Shown here: piece after piece, positions 18,958 through 28,814 of the stretch | How positions within the stretch are numbered: the first letter of the stretch is position 1 | Layout: every line of letters starts with the position of its first letter | Origin: JAPLUA01 sp964625855 | GTDB lineage: Bacteria > Verrucomicrobiota > Verrucomicrobiia > Limisphaerales > UBA8199 | Assembly (NCBI GenBank): GCA_964625855.1 | Contig: CAZVFC010000007.1 | Location: 62,001-126,000, forward strand | Length of the DNA: 64,000 nt | Direction: 5' to 3' | Program-made: the position numbers and the translations under genes | The notes under the pieces: generated by a model | Database searches by the model: none | Told to the model about the DNA's origin: nothing | What the model saw: the letters and a program-made list of their open reading frames with translations, nothing else

Positions 18958-20580
18958 ATGAAGAAACAAATGCTGGTTGCCGCGTGCGCACTGCTGGCCT
19001 TGCTGGCGTGCGCCGCTGAGCCTCGTCCTAACTTCCTGGTCATCCTCAGCGACGATGTGGGCTGGGGAGATTTCCAGTGCTACAATCCGAACGGCAAAAT
19101 CCCAACGCCCAACATTGACAAGCTGGCGCAGGCGGGCATGCGTTTCACCGACGCCCACACGCCCGCCGCCTTGTGCGCGCCGACCCGTTACGCCATGTTA
19201 ACCGGCAATTATCCGTGGCGCGGAACGCGGCCCGGCGGCACGTGGGTTCATCACGGGTCCACCCAGTTTCTTCCGGGGCAGAAAACCATCGGCAAGGTGC
19301 TCCAGGACGCGGGTTATCGGACCGCCATCTTCGGCAAGGTCAATGTCGGCGGCGTATGGGAAACCAGCGATGATAACAAGGTGGACTGGAGCCAGCCGAT
19401 GAAGGACGGCCCCCGCCAATGGGGCTTTGATTATTCGTATATCCTGATGGTCGGCCACCAGGGCCCGCCTTATTGTTTCGTGGAAAACAACCGGGTGGAC
19501 GGCGACGCCAGCCGAATGACGCAGCTCAAGCAAGGGCCGCTTAATGGCGGCATGATCCCGCGCGACGGCCCGGGGCTGCCGGGGTTCGACAGCCGCAAGG
19601 TGGGGGAAAGCATCGCCCGCAAGGCGATGGGGTTCCTTGACGATCACCTGGCCAGAAACCGGGCCGAGGGCAAGGAACGCCCCTTCTACATCCATTTTTG
19701 CAGTGATGGGGCGCATGGCCCCTACACACCGCCCGACACTCTGCTGGGAGCGCCGGTCAAAGGCGCTTCCAAAATGACCGCGCACACGGACATGGTCCAC
19801 GAAGTGGACGTGCTGGTGGGCAAACTCGTGGAAGCGCTTCAGCAACGCGGGCTGCTGACCAACACGCTGATTCTGCTCACCAGCGACAATGGCGGGCTGC
19901 CCTTTGAGCGGGAGCATGGTCATGACGCCGTGGGCGGATTGCGCGGGCAGAAATCGTTCATCTTCGAGGGCGGCCATCGGGTGCCGTACCTTCTGCGCTG
20001 GGGCGATGGCACGCGGGCAGGGTCCAGGATTCCGCCGGGGACGGTGCGCCACCAGGTCGTCGGGGCGCACGACATTGTGCCCACCATGGCGGAACTGGCC
20101 GGAGCCAGACTCGGGCCGGACCAGGCGCTGGATAGCGTGAGCCTCGTGCCGGTGCTGCTCGGCCAGCGCGATGACCCGCAGCCGGTACGCCAGACCCTGT
20201 TGGTCCAAAGCAGCCCCGGGCGGGATGCCTTCATGGATCGTCGGCCGGAGGTGACTCCCGCCGACGGCAAAGCGCAAGCCAAGCGCAAAGGCAAAGCAAA
20301 AGGCACGGCGCGTCTAGCGGCGGACCAGGCCTTTGCCCGAGCCGCTCAAGCGGCAGCCAATACCGGCAGCGATGGCATGGCTCACGCCCTGCGCGAAGGG
20401 CCGTGGAAGCTCACCTTCGACATGCAGGACAAACCCGTGGCGCTCTACAACCTCGCCGAAGACGTTGTAGAGCAGAAGAACCGGATCGGCGACGCGGCGC
20501 AGGCGGACCGCATCAAACGCATGGATCAAGTGTATCGCGACATTCGCAAATCCAAGCGCAGTGTGCCGGCGCTGGATTAG
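18958..20580 (+). CDS. Secreted sulfatase 1
   Basis: Sulfatase-family hydrolase (family S1, alkaline phosphatase fold) removing sulfate esters, probably from polysaccharide, outside the cytoplasm. The start is set at the ATG at 18958 because it opens a signal peptide (MKKQMLVAACALLALLAC, possible lipobox); the frame is open from 18937. Metal ligands are in LSDDVGWGD. The active-site motif CAPTR holds Cys73, which must be converted to formylglycine. A Lys/Ala-rich insert (AQAKRKGKAKGTARLAA) sits near residues 435-455. The N-terminal half resembles sulfatase 4 (DFQCYNP and DVHCYNP, MRFTDAH), so the two are probably paralogues. No maturase gene is in the window. Confidence 0.93.
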   Translation: MKKQMLVAACALLALLACAAEPRPNFLVILSDDVGWGDFQCYNPNGKIPTPNIDKLAQAGMRFTDAHTPAALCAPTRYAMLTGNYPWRGTRPGGTWVHHGSTQFLPGQKTIGKVLQDAGYRTAIFGKVNVGGVWETSDDNKVDWSQPMKDGPRQWGFDYSYILMVGHQGPPYCFVENNRVDGDASRMTQLKQGPLNGGMIPRDGPGLPGFDSRKVGESIARKAMGFLDDHLARNRAEGKERPFYIHFCSDGAHGPYTPPDTLLGAPVKGASKMTAHTDMVHEVDVLVGKLVEALQQRGLLTNTLILLTSDNGGLPFEREHGHDAVGGLRGQKSFIFEGGHRVPYLLRWGDGTRAGSRIPPGTVRHQVVGAHDIVPTMAELAGARLGPDQALDSVSLVPVLLGQRDDPQPVRQTLLVQSSPGRDAFMDRRPEVTPADGKAQAKRKGKAKGTARLAADQAFARAAQAAANTGSDGMAHALREGPWKLTFDMQDKPVALYNLAEDVVEQKNRIGDAAQADRIKRMDQVYRDIRKSKRSVPALD

Positions 20581-20621
20581 CCCCGCGCATGTCTCTATCG
20601 CTAAAATGACGGCGAACGTCT

Positions 20622-20700
20622 GCGAGGCCGGCAAGACGCTGAGGCACGACACCAGCAAGGATACCTCCGGCGGCCAGAAGAACTGATCGAGAGTTCCGGT
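20622..20700 (+). repeat. Dispersed repeat, copy A
   Basis: About 79 bases aligned to 23701-23779 with scattered substitutions and small gaps; shared blocks include GGCAAGACG, TGAGGC, CGACAC and GGCCAGAAGAA. Both copies follow a stop codon in intergenic DNA. Just upstream, 20585-20601 matches 31450-31466 at 16 of 17 bases. The flanking DNA is otherwise empty. Confidence 0.65.
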
Positions 20701-20707
20701 GACCGGG

Positions 20708-21988
20708 CTACAGGATGTCACGCAGGGTGATAGTCACGTCGCGCGGTGATCCCGCCGGTGACCTAACGCGAAGCCGGATCTGCGTACCAACCGGCTGATG
20801 CGATGGGCTCTTGTTTCGCTTGGCCAGCGCCGCCGCACCGGCGGGTTGCCCGTCAATGATTAGGATAATATCGCCAGCTCGGAGCCCCGCCTCTGCCGCT
20901 GCCGAGTCCGGCACCACCTTAGTAACCTTCCAACCGCCGGCAACCGCCTTGAGTCTCCAGCCCGGGCACGTGCATACGATCTCCGGCGGTAGGTTGTAGT
21001 TCGCGTTGGTGTGCAACCACACCTGCCTGCCGGGATAGTCCAGGGTGACCTCAAAGCGCTTCCACACGTTGAGTCCTAGGACAGCATCGCAGTCCAAACC
21101 AACCGCCTCATCCTTCTCCGGCACCTCCACCAGCGGGCCGGGCACCGTCAGGCCGCCTAGGACAAGCGCCCGCCCCCGCACCACCCGGCTTCGGGTGGTG
21201 CCGCCGATACCAGCCATTCTCCGATGAAGCGAGGCGAGTTTCTTGACGGGCAACTGGCCATAACCATGCTTCACCACAAAGCCTGGCCTCAACTGGACGC
21301 TGGCGTCCATCCCGGTATCGAGAAGAAATATTGCTTTCACTGAATCGATCTGTCCCTCAATGCATGGTTGGAAGAAACCCATCGCGGGGGCGCTGGACGA
21401 GACGAGCATGGGAATTGCCACGCCTTGCTTGGCGGGAGTGAAGTGGTTTGCAGCACACAACGTGATATTAGACCGGGCAAGATCAATGGTGGTGGCAAAG
21501 TGCTGAAGGAAACTGCTGCCGACGATGCCATCCACGCCGTTTAAAGCCCACGCGAACGGGCGGGGTAGGGGTGCGACCACTACGGGACTGTCTTCTACAA
21601 CCGCAGCGCCCAATTCGATCCGCCGGGCGAATCCCAACTGCCCGGAGCGCACCTTGCCACCACCCAAACCACCCACACCCGTCTCTGCCGTCCCCCCGAA
21701 TCCTGCCTGGCGGGCAGCCTTGGGCGTGATGAGACTTGCCTCGGCTCCGGTGTCCAGCACAAGCCGCAACGGGTGGCCATCGACTCTGGCCCGAACCACG
21801 TAATGCACGCCGACCCGCTCCAAGGGGGCCGTGGTCAGCCCATTCGTCAAGGTGCAATACCCGCGAGGCGTCGGCCACTCGCCGGTGGAGATCGGTTCGC
21901 GCGATGCGCAAGAGACCAGCGCCGCTCCCGCCACGCATGTCATGACTACGAGACGCCACTTTGCGACAACTCGGAACAAGGTTTGCAT
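20708..21988 (-). CDS. Retropepsin-like aspartyl protease lipoprotein with PDZ domain
   Basis: A 426-residue envelope protein. The signal ends in a lipobox (AGAALVSC, Cys27). Two aspartyl protease half-domains follow, LVLDTGAEASLI (Asp79) and FLLDTGMDASVQL (Asp224), so it is a duplicated retropepsin/clan AA unit that could form an active pair within one chain. A PDZ domain fills about 350-426 (VVPDSAAAEAGLRAGDIILIIDG). Such PDZ-tethered aspartyl proteases occur in Verrucomicrobiota and Bacteroidota; substrates are unknown. It is divergent from the Sel1 gene, sharing a 189-base upstream region. Confidence 0.85.
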   Translation of the reverse strand: MQTLFRVVAKWRLVVMTCVAGAALVSCASREPISTGEWPTPRGYCTLTNGLTTAPLERVGVHYVVRARVDGHPLRLVLDTGAEASLITPKAARQAGFGGTAETGVGGLGGGKVRSGQLGFARRIELGAAVVEDSPVVVAPLPRPFAWALNGVDGIVGSSFLQHFATTIDLARSNITLCAANHFTPAKQGVAIPMLVSSSAPAMGFFQPCIEGQIDSVKAIFLLDTGMDASVQLRPGFVVKHGYGQLPVKKLASLHRRMAGIGGTTRSRVVRGRALVLGGLTVPGPLVEVPEKDEAVGLDCDAVLGLNVWKRFEVTLDYPGRQVWLHTNANYNLPPEIVCTCPGWRLKAVAGGWKVTKVVPDSAAAEAGLRAGDIILIIDGQPAGAAALAKRNKSPSHQPVGTQIRLRVRSPAGSPRDVTITLRDIL

Positions 21989-22177
21989 GGTGCCAGTTAA
22001 GAGTAATCGCTAATGGCGCGTCAATGGCGATCGCGCCGCCTGGGATTGGGTTGGGGCGGATCCACCACGACGCCATGCCTTGTTCGCCTGCAAGAACACT
22101 TCTTGGCAAGTGGGCTGCGAGTGCTACTCTCACCGCCAGATACGCTTGGGCACGAAGCACAACGGAGCAACTAGCTT

Positions 22178-23554
22178 ATGAAACTCGCGAGATTACCCAT
22201 TGTCTTGGGATTAGGCGTGATGTTAGTTGGGCAAACGTCATGCGTCCATAGCATCGCCGATCTCCACGCCAAGGCGGAAAATGGCGACGCCAAGGCACAG
22301 ACCGTATTGGGCGACCGCTACGCAGAAGGTCGAGGTGGAAGGAAGGATCCTGTGGAAGCGGTGAAGTGGTATCGCAAAGCCGCCGAGCAGAACTTCGCCG
22401 ACGCTCAAGTCAGTCTGGGCTACTGCTACGAAAAAGGCGAGGGTGTGACGAAGGATGAAGTTGAGGCCGTGAAGTGGTATCGCAAGGCTGCCGAGCAGAA
22501 TAACCCTTGGGCTCAAAACAACGTGGGTTGCTGCTACCGCGACGGATTGGGTGTAGCAACAAATTACGTGGAGGCGGTGAAGTACTACCGCAAGGCCGCC
22601 GGGCAGAATAGCGCCGAGGCTCAACGCAACCTGGGCTACTGCTACCGCGACGGACTAGGTGTGGAAACGAATTACGTGGAGGCGGTCAAGTGGTATCGCA
22701 AAGCCGCCGGGCAGGACTTCGCCGGCGCCCAACGCAGCCTGGGTTACTGCTACTTTAATGGGCTGGGCGTGCCGATGAATTACGTGGAGGCGATGAAGTG
22801 GTACCGCAAGGCCGCCGAGCAGAATGACGCGTTGGCTCAATACAGCCTGGGCTATTGCTTCCGTAATGGGTTCGGCGTAGCAACAAACTACGTGGAGGCG
22901 GTGAAGTGGTATCGCAAGGCCGCCGAGCAGAATGACGCGACGGCTCAATACAGCCTGGGCTATTGCTACCGTAGTGGGCTAGGCGTAGCTACGAATTACG
23001 CGGAGGCGGTGAAGTGGTATCGCAAAGCCGCCGAGCAGAACGAAGCTCTGGCTCAATGCTGGTTGGGCTACTGCTACGAAAAGGGAGAAGGTGTGAGGAA
23101 GGATGAGGGGGAGGCGGTGAAGTGGTATCGGAAGGCCGCCGAGCAGAACAACACCACGGCTCAAAACAACTTGGGTTGCTGCTACCGCGACGGACTAGGG
23201 GTGACTAAGGATGAGGTGGAAGCGGTGAGGTGGTATCGCAAGGCTGCAGAGCAGAACCTCTCCGATGGTTTGAGCAACTTGGCGTGGATTCTGGCTACGA
23301 GTGCGAACCCGGCCATTCGTGACGGAGCCAATGCGGTGGTTCTTGCCGAGAAGGCCGTGGCGGCGACTAATCGCAAAGACCCAGACAGTCTAGGCGCGCT
23401 GGCCGCCGCCTATGCCGAGGTAGGGCAGTTCGAGAAAGCCGTCGGCACGCAGCAGGAAGCCATTGCGCTCTTGGAAACCGAAGAGGCAAAGACCGATTAC
23501 CAGTTTCAATTGAAGCGCTACGAGGCCAGGACACTGTATCAGGCCAAGGATTAG
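22178..23554 (+). CDS. Sel1-repeat (SLR) lipoprotein
   Basis: A 458-residue protein with a lipoprotein signal (VLGLGVMLVGQTSC, Cys22). Nine consecutive Sel1 repeats of exactly 36 residues follow (40-363), each like AQxxLGYCYRDGLGVxxNYVEAVKWYRKAAEQN, then a TPR-like C-terminal tail. SLR proteins act as helical scaffolds for protein-protein contacts, often in envelope or signalling roles. The repeats are unusually uniform in sequence and length, pointing to recent tandem duplication or homogenisation. The partner is unknown. Confidence 0.92.
   Translation: MKLARLPIVLGLGVMLVGQTSCVHSIADLHAKAENGDAKAQTVLGDRYAEGRGGRKDPVEAVKWYRKAAEQNFADAQVSLGYCYEKGEGVTKDEVEAVKWYRKAAEQNNPWAQNNVGCCYRDGLGVATNYVEAVKYYRKAAGQNSAEAQRNLGYCYRDGLGVETNYVEAVKWYRKAAGQDFAGAQRSLGYCYFNGLGVPMNYVEAMKWYRKAAEQNDALAQYSLGYCFRNGFGVATNYVEAVKWYRKAAEQNDATAQYSLGYCYRSGLGVATNYAEAVKWYRKAAEQNEALAQCWLGYCYEKGEGVRKDEGEAVKWYRKAAEQNNTTAQNNLGCCYRDGLGVTKDEVEAVRWYRKAAEQNLSDGLSNLAWILATSANPAIRDGANAVVLAEKAVAATNRKDPDSLGALAAAYAEVGQFEKAVGTQQEAIALLETEEAKTDYQFQLKRYEARTLYQAKD
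22295..23266 (+). repeat. Nine tandem 108-bp repeats encoding Sel1 units
   Basis: 972 bases made of nine in-frame 108-base units with high mutual identity (shared blocks such as GAAGTGGTATCGCAA and GCCGCCGAGCAGAA). Units 6 and 7 are the most alike, suggesting the latest duplication. Copy-number change between strains is likely. Confidence 0.85.
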
Positions 23555-23881
23555 TTGGGACGCACTATACTGCGGGTGCTGGCGGGGGTTGACAGCCTGC
23601 TGCCGTGTGGTCTGCTGGCGTCGGTCTCGAGAAGGGGCGGTGTGTGGCAGTCGGACGTGTTGGAGTGCGCCCAGTACTGCCGTTACAGGCGGCAAGAAGC
23701 GCGGCAGGCAAGACGTTGAGGCGCGACACAAGCGAGGACGCCTCAGCCGGCCAGAAGAAGTGAGCGAGAATGCCAGGTTCCCGCCGAATTCCTCTCGATC
23801 ACTGCCATAGGCCAGTCTCCGCGGAGCAATCACTCAAAAGGGTGATTCCCATTGGTGGGTCTTTGGACTAGCATCCGGTCC
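23555..23881. other. Intergenic region with dispersed repeat copy B
   Basis: 327 bases between the Sel1 gene and sulfatase 2. Positions 23701-23779 are homologous to 20622-20700. No gene is supported; a short open frame across the repeat is a by-product. Near the end, TGATTCCCATTGGTGGG gives no clear promoter. Confidence 0.6.
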
Positions 23882-25375
23882 ATGTTGCATTTCCTGATCA
23901 GGCCGCGCGGGGCGGGATGGTTGGCCCTGGTGCTCTGGCTCCTGCTGCCGGGGGCGGCTGAAGCTGCGGCGCGCCCCAACGTCGTGTTCATCATGACCGA
24001 CCAGCAGTTTGCCGAGGCCATGAGTTGCCGGATGGGAAACCGCTACCTGAAGACGCCGGCTATGGACAGCTTGGCGGTCGACGGCGTGGTCTTCACCCGG
24101 GCTCACAGCGCCAACCCACTGTGCATGCCCTCCAGGAATTCCATCTTCACTGGCCGCTACCCGCACGAAACCCGGGTCAGTTGGAACGACAATGCAGCCA
24201 GGCTGGACCCGAAGGAGTTCGTCTCCATGGGCACCTATTTCCGCAAGGCCGGCTATGAGACCGCCTATTTCGGCAAGTGGCACCTGGCTTACAATGTCGC
24301 GAAGACCAACGCGCACGGCTTCCAGACGGTCCAGACCGCCAAGGGCAAGCAGCCGAACCACGACGGCGTCGCCGCTGACGGAGCGGTGCGGTTCCTTGCG
24401 GGGCCACATCCGAAGCCGTTCCTGTTGGTGGTGAGCTTGCTGAATCCGCACAACATCTGCGAGTACGCCCGGAGAGCGGCCGGGATGCCGGACCAGGAGC
24501 TGAGCTGCGGCGAAGTGGGCACGCCCCCGGCCGCAGACCAACTGCCACCCGCCCCAGCCAACCTCGAGCTGCCCAAAAACGAGCCCGACGGCATGAGCGT
24601 CATGCGCAAAGGTTACCACGCGGCAAAGGCCTTCCCGGTGGGCGCGTTCACGGCGGAGGATTGGCGCCAGCAACGCTGGGGCTACTACCGCATGATCGAG
24701 AAGGTGGACGCCGAGATCGGAAAAGTGCTGGCGGCGTTGCGCCGGGCCGGGCTCGAGGACAACACGCTGGTGGTGTTCACCAGCGACCACGGCGAATGCG
24801 CGGGCGCGCATCGGTTCAACCAGAAGACCGTCCTCTATGAGGAATCCGTGCGCGTGCCCCTGATCGTCGCCTGCAAAGGCAAGACGGCCCCGGCGGTGAA
24901 CGATAAGCTTGTCAACACCGGAATCGATATCCTCCCGACCATGCTCCAATTTGCGGGGCTCGATATCCCGAAGCACCTGCCCGGCCGAAGCCTTTGGCCG
25001 CTGGCTTCAGGGCAAGCCGTCCAGGGATGGCGCGAATTCCTGGTGGTGCAAAACAACATGACGCAGACGGGCGAGCTGGAGGGGTTCAAGCCGCAGATGG
25101 AAGGCCGCATGGTCCGCACCGAGCGCTACAAGTACTGCGTCTATAGCCGCGGCGTCCAGCGGGAGTCGCTGGTGGACCTAGAGACCGACCCGGGCGAAAC
25201 GAAGGATCTGGCCACCGACCCCGCCTTCCGGCGCGTGTTGCTGCAGCATCGCGAACTGCTGGCCGGCTACGGACGCGAGCATCACGACCCGCTGGTGGCC
25301 GAGTTCTTGGCCGATAACGTCAAGCCCAGACCCTTCAACCGCTCCCCCGAGGCCAACCGACAGGCCGTGCCCTGA
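23882..25375 (+). CDS. Secreted sulfatase 2
   Basis: About 497 residues. The ATG at 23882 gives a signal peptide (GWLALVLWLLLPGAAEA-AARPN); an ATG at 23852 adds ten residues. The active-site motif is CMPSR (Cys81). Metal-binding MTDQQ replaces the commoner DD pair, as in the choline-sulfatase/heparan-type branch. FGKWHL and VVFTSDHGE are further sulfatase landmarks. It differs clearly from the four other sulfatases here, so it should target a different sulfate ester. It heads a run of three plus-strand sulfatases (gaps 86 and 39 bases). Confidence 0.93.
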   Translation: MLHFLIRPRGAGWLALVLWLLLPGAAEAAARPNVVFIMTDQQFAEAMSCRMGNRYLKTPAMDSLAVDGVVFTRAHSANPLCMPSRNSIFTGRYPHETRVSWNDNAARLDPKEFVSMGTYFRKAGYETAYFGKWHLAYNVAKTNAHGFQTVQTAKGKQPNHDGVAADGAVRFLAGPHPKPFLLVVSLLNPHNICEYARRAAGMPDQELSCGEVGTPPAADQLPPAPANLELPKNEPDGMSVMRKGYHAAKAFPVGAFTAEDWRQQRWGYYRMIEKVDAEIGKVLAALRRAGLEDNTLVVFTSDHGECAGAHRFNQKTVLYEESVRVPLIVACKGKTAPAVNDKLVNTGIDILPTMLQFAGLDIPKHLPGRSLWPLASGQAVQGWREFLVVQNNMTQTGELEGFKPQMEGRMVRTERYKYCVYSRGVQRESLVDLETDPGETKDLATDPAFRRVLLQHRELLAGYGREHHDPLVAEFLADNVKPRPFNRSPEANRQAVP

Positions 25376-25461
25376 TACGCCTAGTGCGCCTTCTGGCAGT
25401 CAACACCCAAGTCGAACGCGACTTGAGGTAGCGGGCGGGGCGCTGTTAATAATTCAGGATC

Positions 25462-26952
25462 ATGACCCGCTTTCTGAATTGTCTCGCGATGCTGGTGTTC
25501 GCGCTCGCCAGCGCTGCCGCTGCGCCGTCCCGGCCCAACGTCGTGTTCATCCTGGCCGATGACCTGGGCTGGAGCGACACCACGCTCTTCGGCCAAACCA
25601 GGTTCTACGAGACGCCCCACATCCAGAGGCTGGCCGAGCGCGGGATGTTATTCCGCAACGCCCACTCGGCCCACCCGCTCTGCTCGCCGACGCGCGCGAG
25701 CATTCTCACCGGCCTGGATCCGGGGCGCATCGGCATCACTGTGCCCGGCTGCCATCTGCCCGAAGAAAGACTGGAGGCGGCGCTGGTGGCTAGAGCCCAG
25801 CCTTGGCATAAGGCTCTCACGCCTGCCAGCGCCACGCGGCTTTCGACCAACTACTTCACCCTGGCCCGGGCGCTCAAACAGGCGGGCTATGTGACGGGTC
25901 ACTTCGGCAAATGGCATCTGGGCCGCGAGCCTTACAGCGCGCTCCAGCATGGCTTCGACGTGGACGTGCCGCATTACCCGGGGCCGGGTCCCGCTGGCAG
26001 CTACGTGGCGCCGTGGAAGTTTCCGCCGCAGCTTCACTTCACCGGCCAGCCGGGCGAACATATCGAGGACCGGATGGCCGAGGAAGCGATCCGGTTCATC
26101 CGGGCCAACAAGGACCGCCCGTTCTACTTGAACTACTGGGCGTTCAGCGTTCACGCCCCATTCGGCAGCAAGAAGGACCTGATCGAGAAATACCGCAAGA
26201 GGGCCGATCCCGCCGACGAGCAGCGCTGCCCGACTTATGGCGCGATGGTGCAGAGCCTGGACGAAGCAGTTGGGCGGCTGATGGATACGCTCGACGCCCT
26301 CCAGCTCAGCGAGCGCACGATCGTGGTCTTCTTCTCCGACAACGGCGGCAACATGTACAACCGCGTGGAGGGCGTGCCGCCGACCAGCAACCGGCCGTTG
26401 CGCGGCGGCAAGGCGACGCTTTTCGAGGGGGGCACGCGCGTTCCCTGCGCTGTGATCTGGCCCCGCAAGGTCAAGCCGGGCGCGACCAGCGACGCGCTGC
26501 TCTCCAGCACGGACTCTTACCCGACCATCCTGGAGATGCTCGGACTCAAAGCGGAATCCGGCCAGCCCTTCGATGGCGTGAGCCAGGTGCCCACGCTGCT
26601 GGGCCGGCGCGCGCCACGGCGGGAGGCCTATTGCTTCTTTCCGCATTACACGCCGGCCACGGGCAACATCCCCGGCACCTGGGTGCGGCGCGGCGATTGG
26701 AAGCTAATCCGCTTCTTCTGCGACGGACCGGACCAGGCCGACCGGGTCGAGCTTTACAACCTGCGCCAGGACATTGGCGAGACGAAGGACCTGGCCGCGG
26801 CCAACCCCCGAACCGTCAAGCAGCTTGATGCGCTCATCAGCGCCTACCTGCGCGAGACTAAGGCCATCCTGCCCAAGCCTAATCCGGCCTACCGCCCGGA
26901 CGCCAAGCCCCCTGACTTCCCGGAACGACGTGCGCACAAGGCCAAGCGTTGA
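25462..26952 (+). CDS. Secreted sulfatase 3
   Basis: A 496-residue sulfatase with a short signal peptide (MTRFLNCLAMLVFALASAAAA-PSRPN). Metal ligands are in LADDLGWSD and the formylglycine site is CSPTR (Cys74). HFGKWHLG and FFSDNGGN complete the family pattern. An AGGA just before the ATG supports the start. Length and motifs are those of an arylsulfatase A-like enzyme acting on a polysaccharide sulfate. It is placed between sulfatases 2 and 4. Confidence 0.94.
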   Translation: MTRFLNCLAMLVFALASAAAAPSRPNVVFILADDLGWSDTTLFGQTRFYETPHIQRLAERGMLFRNAHSAHPLCSPTRASILTGLDPGRIGITVPGCHLPEERLEAALVARAQPWHKALTPASATRLSTNYFTLARALKQAGYVTGHFGKWHLGREPYSALQHGFDVDVPHYPGPGPAGSYVAPWKFPPQLHFTGQPGEHIEDRMAEEAIRFIRANKDRPFYLNYWAFSVHAPFGSKKDLIEKYRKRADPADEQRCPTYGAMVQSLDEAVGRLMDTLDALQLSERTIVVFFSDNGGNMYNRVEGVPPTSNRPLRGGKATLFEGGTRVPCAVIWPRKVKPGATSDALLSSTDSYPTILEMLGLKAESGQPFDGVSQVPTLLGRRAPRREAYCFFPHYTPATGNIPGTWVRRGDWKLIRFFCDGPDQADRVELYNLRQDIGETKDLAAANPRTVKQLDALISAYLRETKAILPKPNPAYRPDAKPPDFPERRAHKAKR

Positions 26953-26991
26953 GATATGTCTGGCCTCCTCTTTTGAGAAAAACGATAAGGC

Positions 26992-28584
26992 ATGAACCGA
27001 GCAATTCTATTGTCCCTCGCGGTGGTGACCGTGCCCCTGGCCGCACTGGCTGGCACCGCGCACAATCCCAAACCCAACATCGTCATCATCCTGGCCGACG
27101 ACCTCGGCTACGGCGATGTGCATTGCTACAATCCTGAGCGTGGCAAGATCACCACGCCCCACCTGGACCGGTTGGTATCTCAGGGGATGCGATTCACGGA
27201 TGCGCATTCCTCCTCAGGAGTGTGTTCGCCGTCGCGGTACACACTGCTGACCGGGCGGTATCATTGGCGGACACGGTTGCAGAAGGGGATTGTGGGCGTG
27301 TTCGGCGCGCCGTTGATCACGCCGGACCGGCTGACAATTGGCGGGTTGATGCAACGACAAGGATACCGGACGGCCTGCATCGGGAAATGGCATCTGGGCT
27401 GGGATTGGCCGATTGCGGAGGGCAAGTCCGGGATGTTTCGCCTGGCCAAGGGCCAGGGCGACGAAGGCGAGGTGACGGAAGCGCATTTGGCGGCGTGGCG
27501 CGAGGTGTTCGAGAAGGAGATTCCAGGCGGGCCGACGACGCGCGGGTTCGACGAGTATTTCGGAACCGACGTGCCGAACTGGCCGCCCTATTGTTTCATA
27601 GAGAACAACCGGACGGTCGGCATCCCGTCGGAGTTCCTGCCGGGGCGGCTGCTGAAAGGCAATCTTGCGAGCCTGCCGGGACCGGCGCTGAAGGACTGGA
27701 AACTGGAAATGATCTTGCCGGCGCTGGCGGATCGGGCGGGCGCGTTCATGAAACGCTGCGCGGAGGAGAAGCAGCCATTCCTTTTGTACCTGCCGTTGAC
27801 CTCGCCGCACACGCCACTGGCGGTAAATGACGAGTGGAAAGGCAAGAGCGGCCTGATCACATACGCCGATTTCGTCATGGAAACCGATGCGGCGATTGGC
27901 CGCGTGCTCGCGGCGCTCAAGGACAGTGGGGTGGCCGACAACACACTTGTGATTCTAACGAGCGACAACGGCTGCGCACCCTATATCGGCGCAGCCGAGA
28001 TGGAAGCCAAGGGGCATTTCCCGAGCGGTCCGCTGCGGGGCTACAAGTCGGACGTCTGGGAAGGGGGTCATCGTGTACCATTCATGGTGCGCTGGCCGGG
28101 AGTCGTGAAAGCCGGCAGCGTCAGTCGTCAACTCGTCCAGCAGGCCGATATTATGGCCACGCTGGCGGCAGTCGTCGGCGCGGAACTCCCGCCCAATGCG
28201 GGCGAGGACAGTTTCAGTCTCCTGCCGGTGTGGCAGGGCGTGGACAAGCCGGTACGCGAGTGCGCCGTGAATCAATCGAGCGGCGGCCTGCCGTCGATTC
28301 GCAAAGGTCAGTGGAAGCTGATCTTCGGCAAGGGCTCGGGGGGCTGGAGCCGGGGCGGCGACGATCTGCCGGGCCAACTTTACGACCTGGACAATGACAT
28401 TGGGGAAACCAACAATCTCTTCTCGGCCAAACCCGAAGTGGTGGTGAAACTGACCAGGCTGATGCAGAAGATCGTGGAGGATGGCCGCAGCACGCCAGGG
28501 GCTGCACAGGCCAACGACCAACCGTTGAAGTGGAAGATCTCATTTGAGGGCAGCACGAAAAACGCCCCGCGCCGAGGTCGTTGA
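26992..28584 (+). CDS. Secreted sulfatase 4
   Basis: A 530-residue sulfatase starting 39 bases after sulfatase 3. Signal peptide MNRAILLSLAVVTVPLAALA-GTA; metal-binding LADDLGYGD; active-site CSPSR (Cys78); IGKWHLGWD and ILTSDNGC later. It resembles sulfatase 1 in the N-terminal half (CYNP, GMRFTDAH, RYTLLTGRYHWR). A perfect 18-bp inverted repeat lies about 230 bases downstream, before the convergent sulfatase 5. Confidence 0.94.
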   Translation: MNRAILLSLAVVTVPLAALAGTAHNPKPNIVIILADDLGYGDVHCYNPERGKITTPHLDRLVSQGMRFTDAHSSSGVCSPSRYTLLTGRYHWRTRLQKGIVGVFGAPLITPDRLTIGGLMQRQGYRTACIGKWHLGWDWPIAEGKSGMFRLAKGQGDEGEVTEAHLAAWREVFEKEIPGGPTTRGFDEYFGTDVPNWPPYCFIENNRTVGIPSEFLPGRLLKGNLASLPGPALKDWKLEMILPALADRAGAFMKRCAEEKQPFLLYLPLTSPHTPLAVNDEWKGKSGLITYADFVMETDAAIGRVLAALKDSGVADNTLVILTSDNGCAPYIGAAEMEAKGHFPSGPLRGYKSDVWEGGHRVPFMVRWPGVVKAGSVSRQLVQQADIMATLAAVVGAELPPNAGEDSFSLLPVWQGVDKPVRECAVNQSSGGLPSIRKGQWKLIFGKGSGGWSRGGDDLPGQLYDLDNDIGETNNLFSAKPEVVVKLTRLMQKIVEDGRSTPGAAQANDQPLKWKISFEGSTKNAPRRGR

Positions 28585-28814
28585 CCATCCGCCCGAGTCT
28601 GGACTTGGGCGGTACAACCCGATCCCAGTCCCCAATTGCACACGCCCAATCCGCCTGCCCCTGAACCGGCAATGGGTGTTGTGTCCAATTCTAGGACAGT
28701 GGGGGGCTTGAGGGGGCCTCTTGAACTCGAAATTCAGCTTTCAAGGGGCCTTGTGGTCGCAATCTCTCCACCCACAATCCCTTGTGTAGTTCCGGTGCGG
28801 ACCGCCTGTGGAGC

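Noticed and set aside
22295..23266. Possible CRISPR array
   Set aside because: Units are 108 bases, coding, contiguous and without unique spacers; they are Sel1 repeats.
23589..23810. 73-codon open frame after the Sel1 gene
   Set aside because: It runs through dispersed repeat copy B, and no protein-level support is visible.
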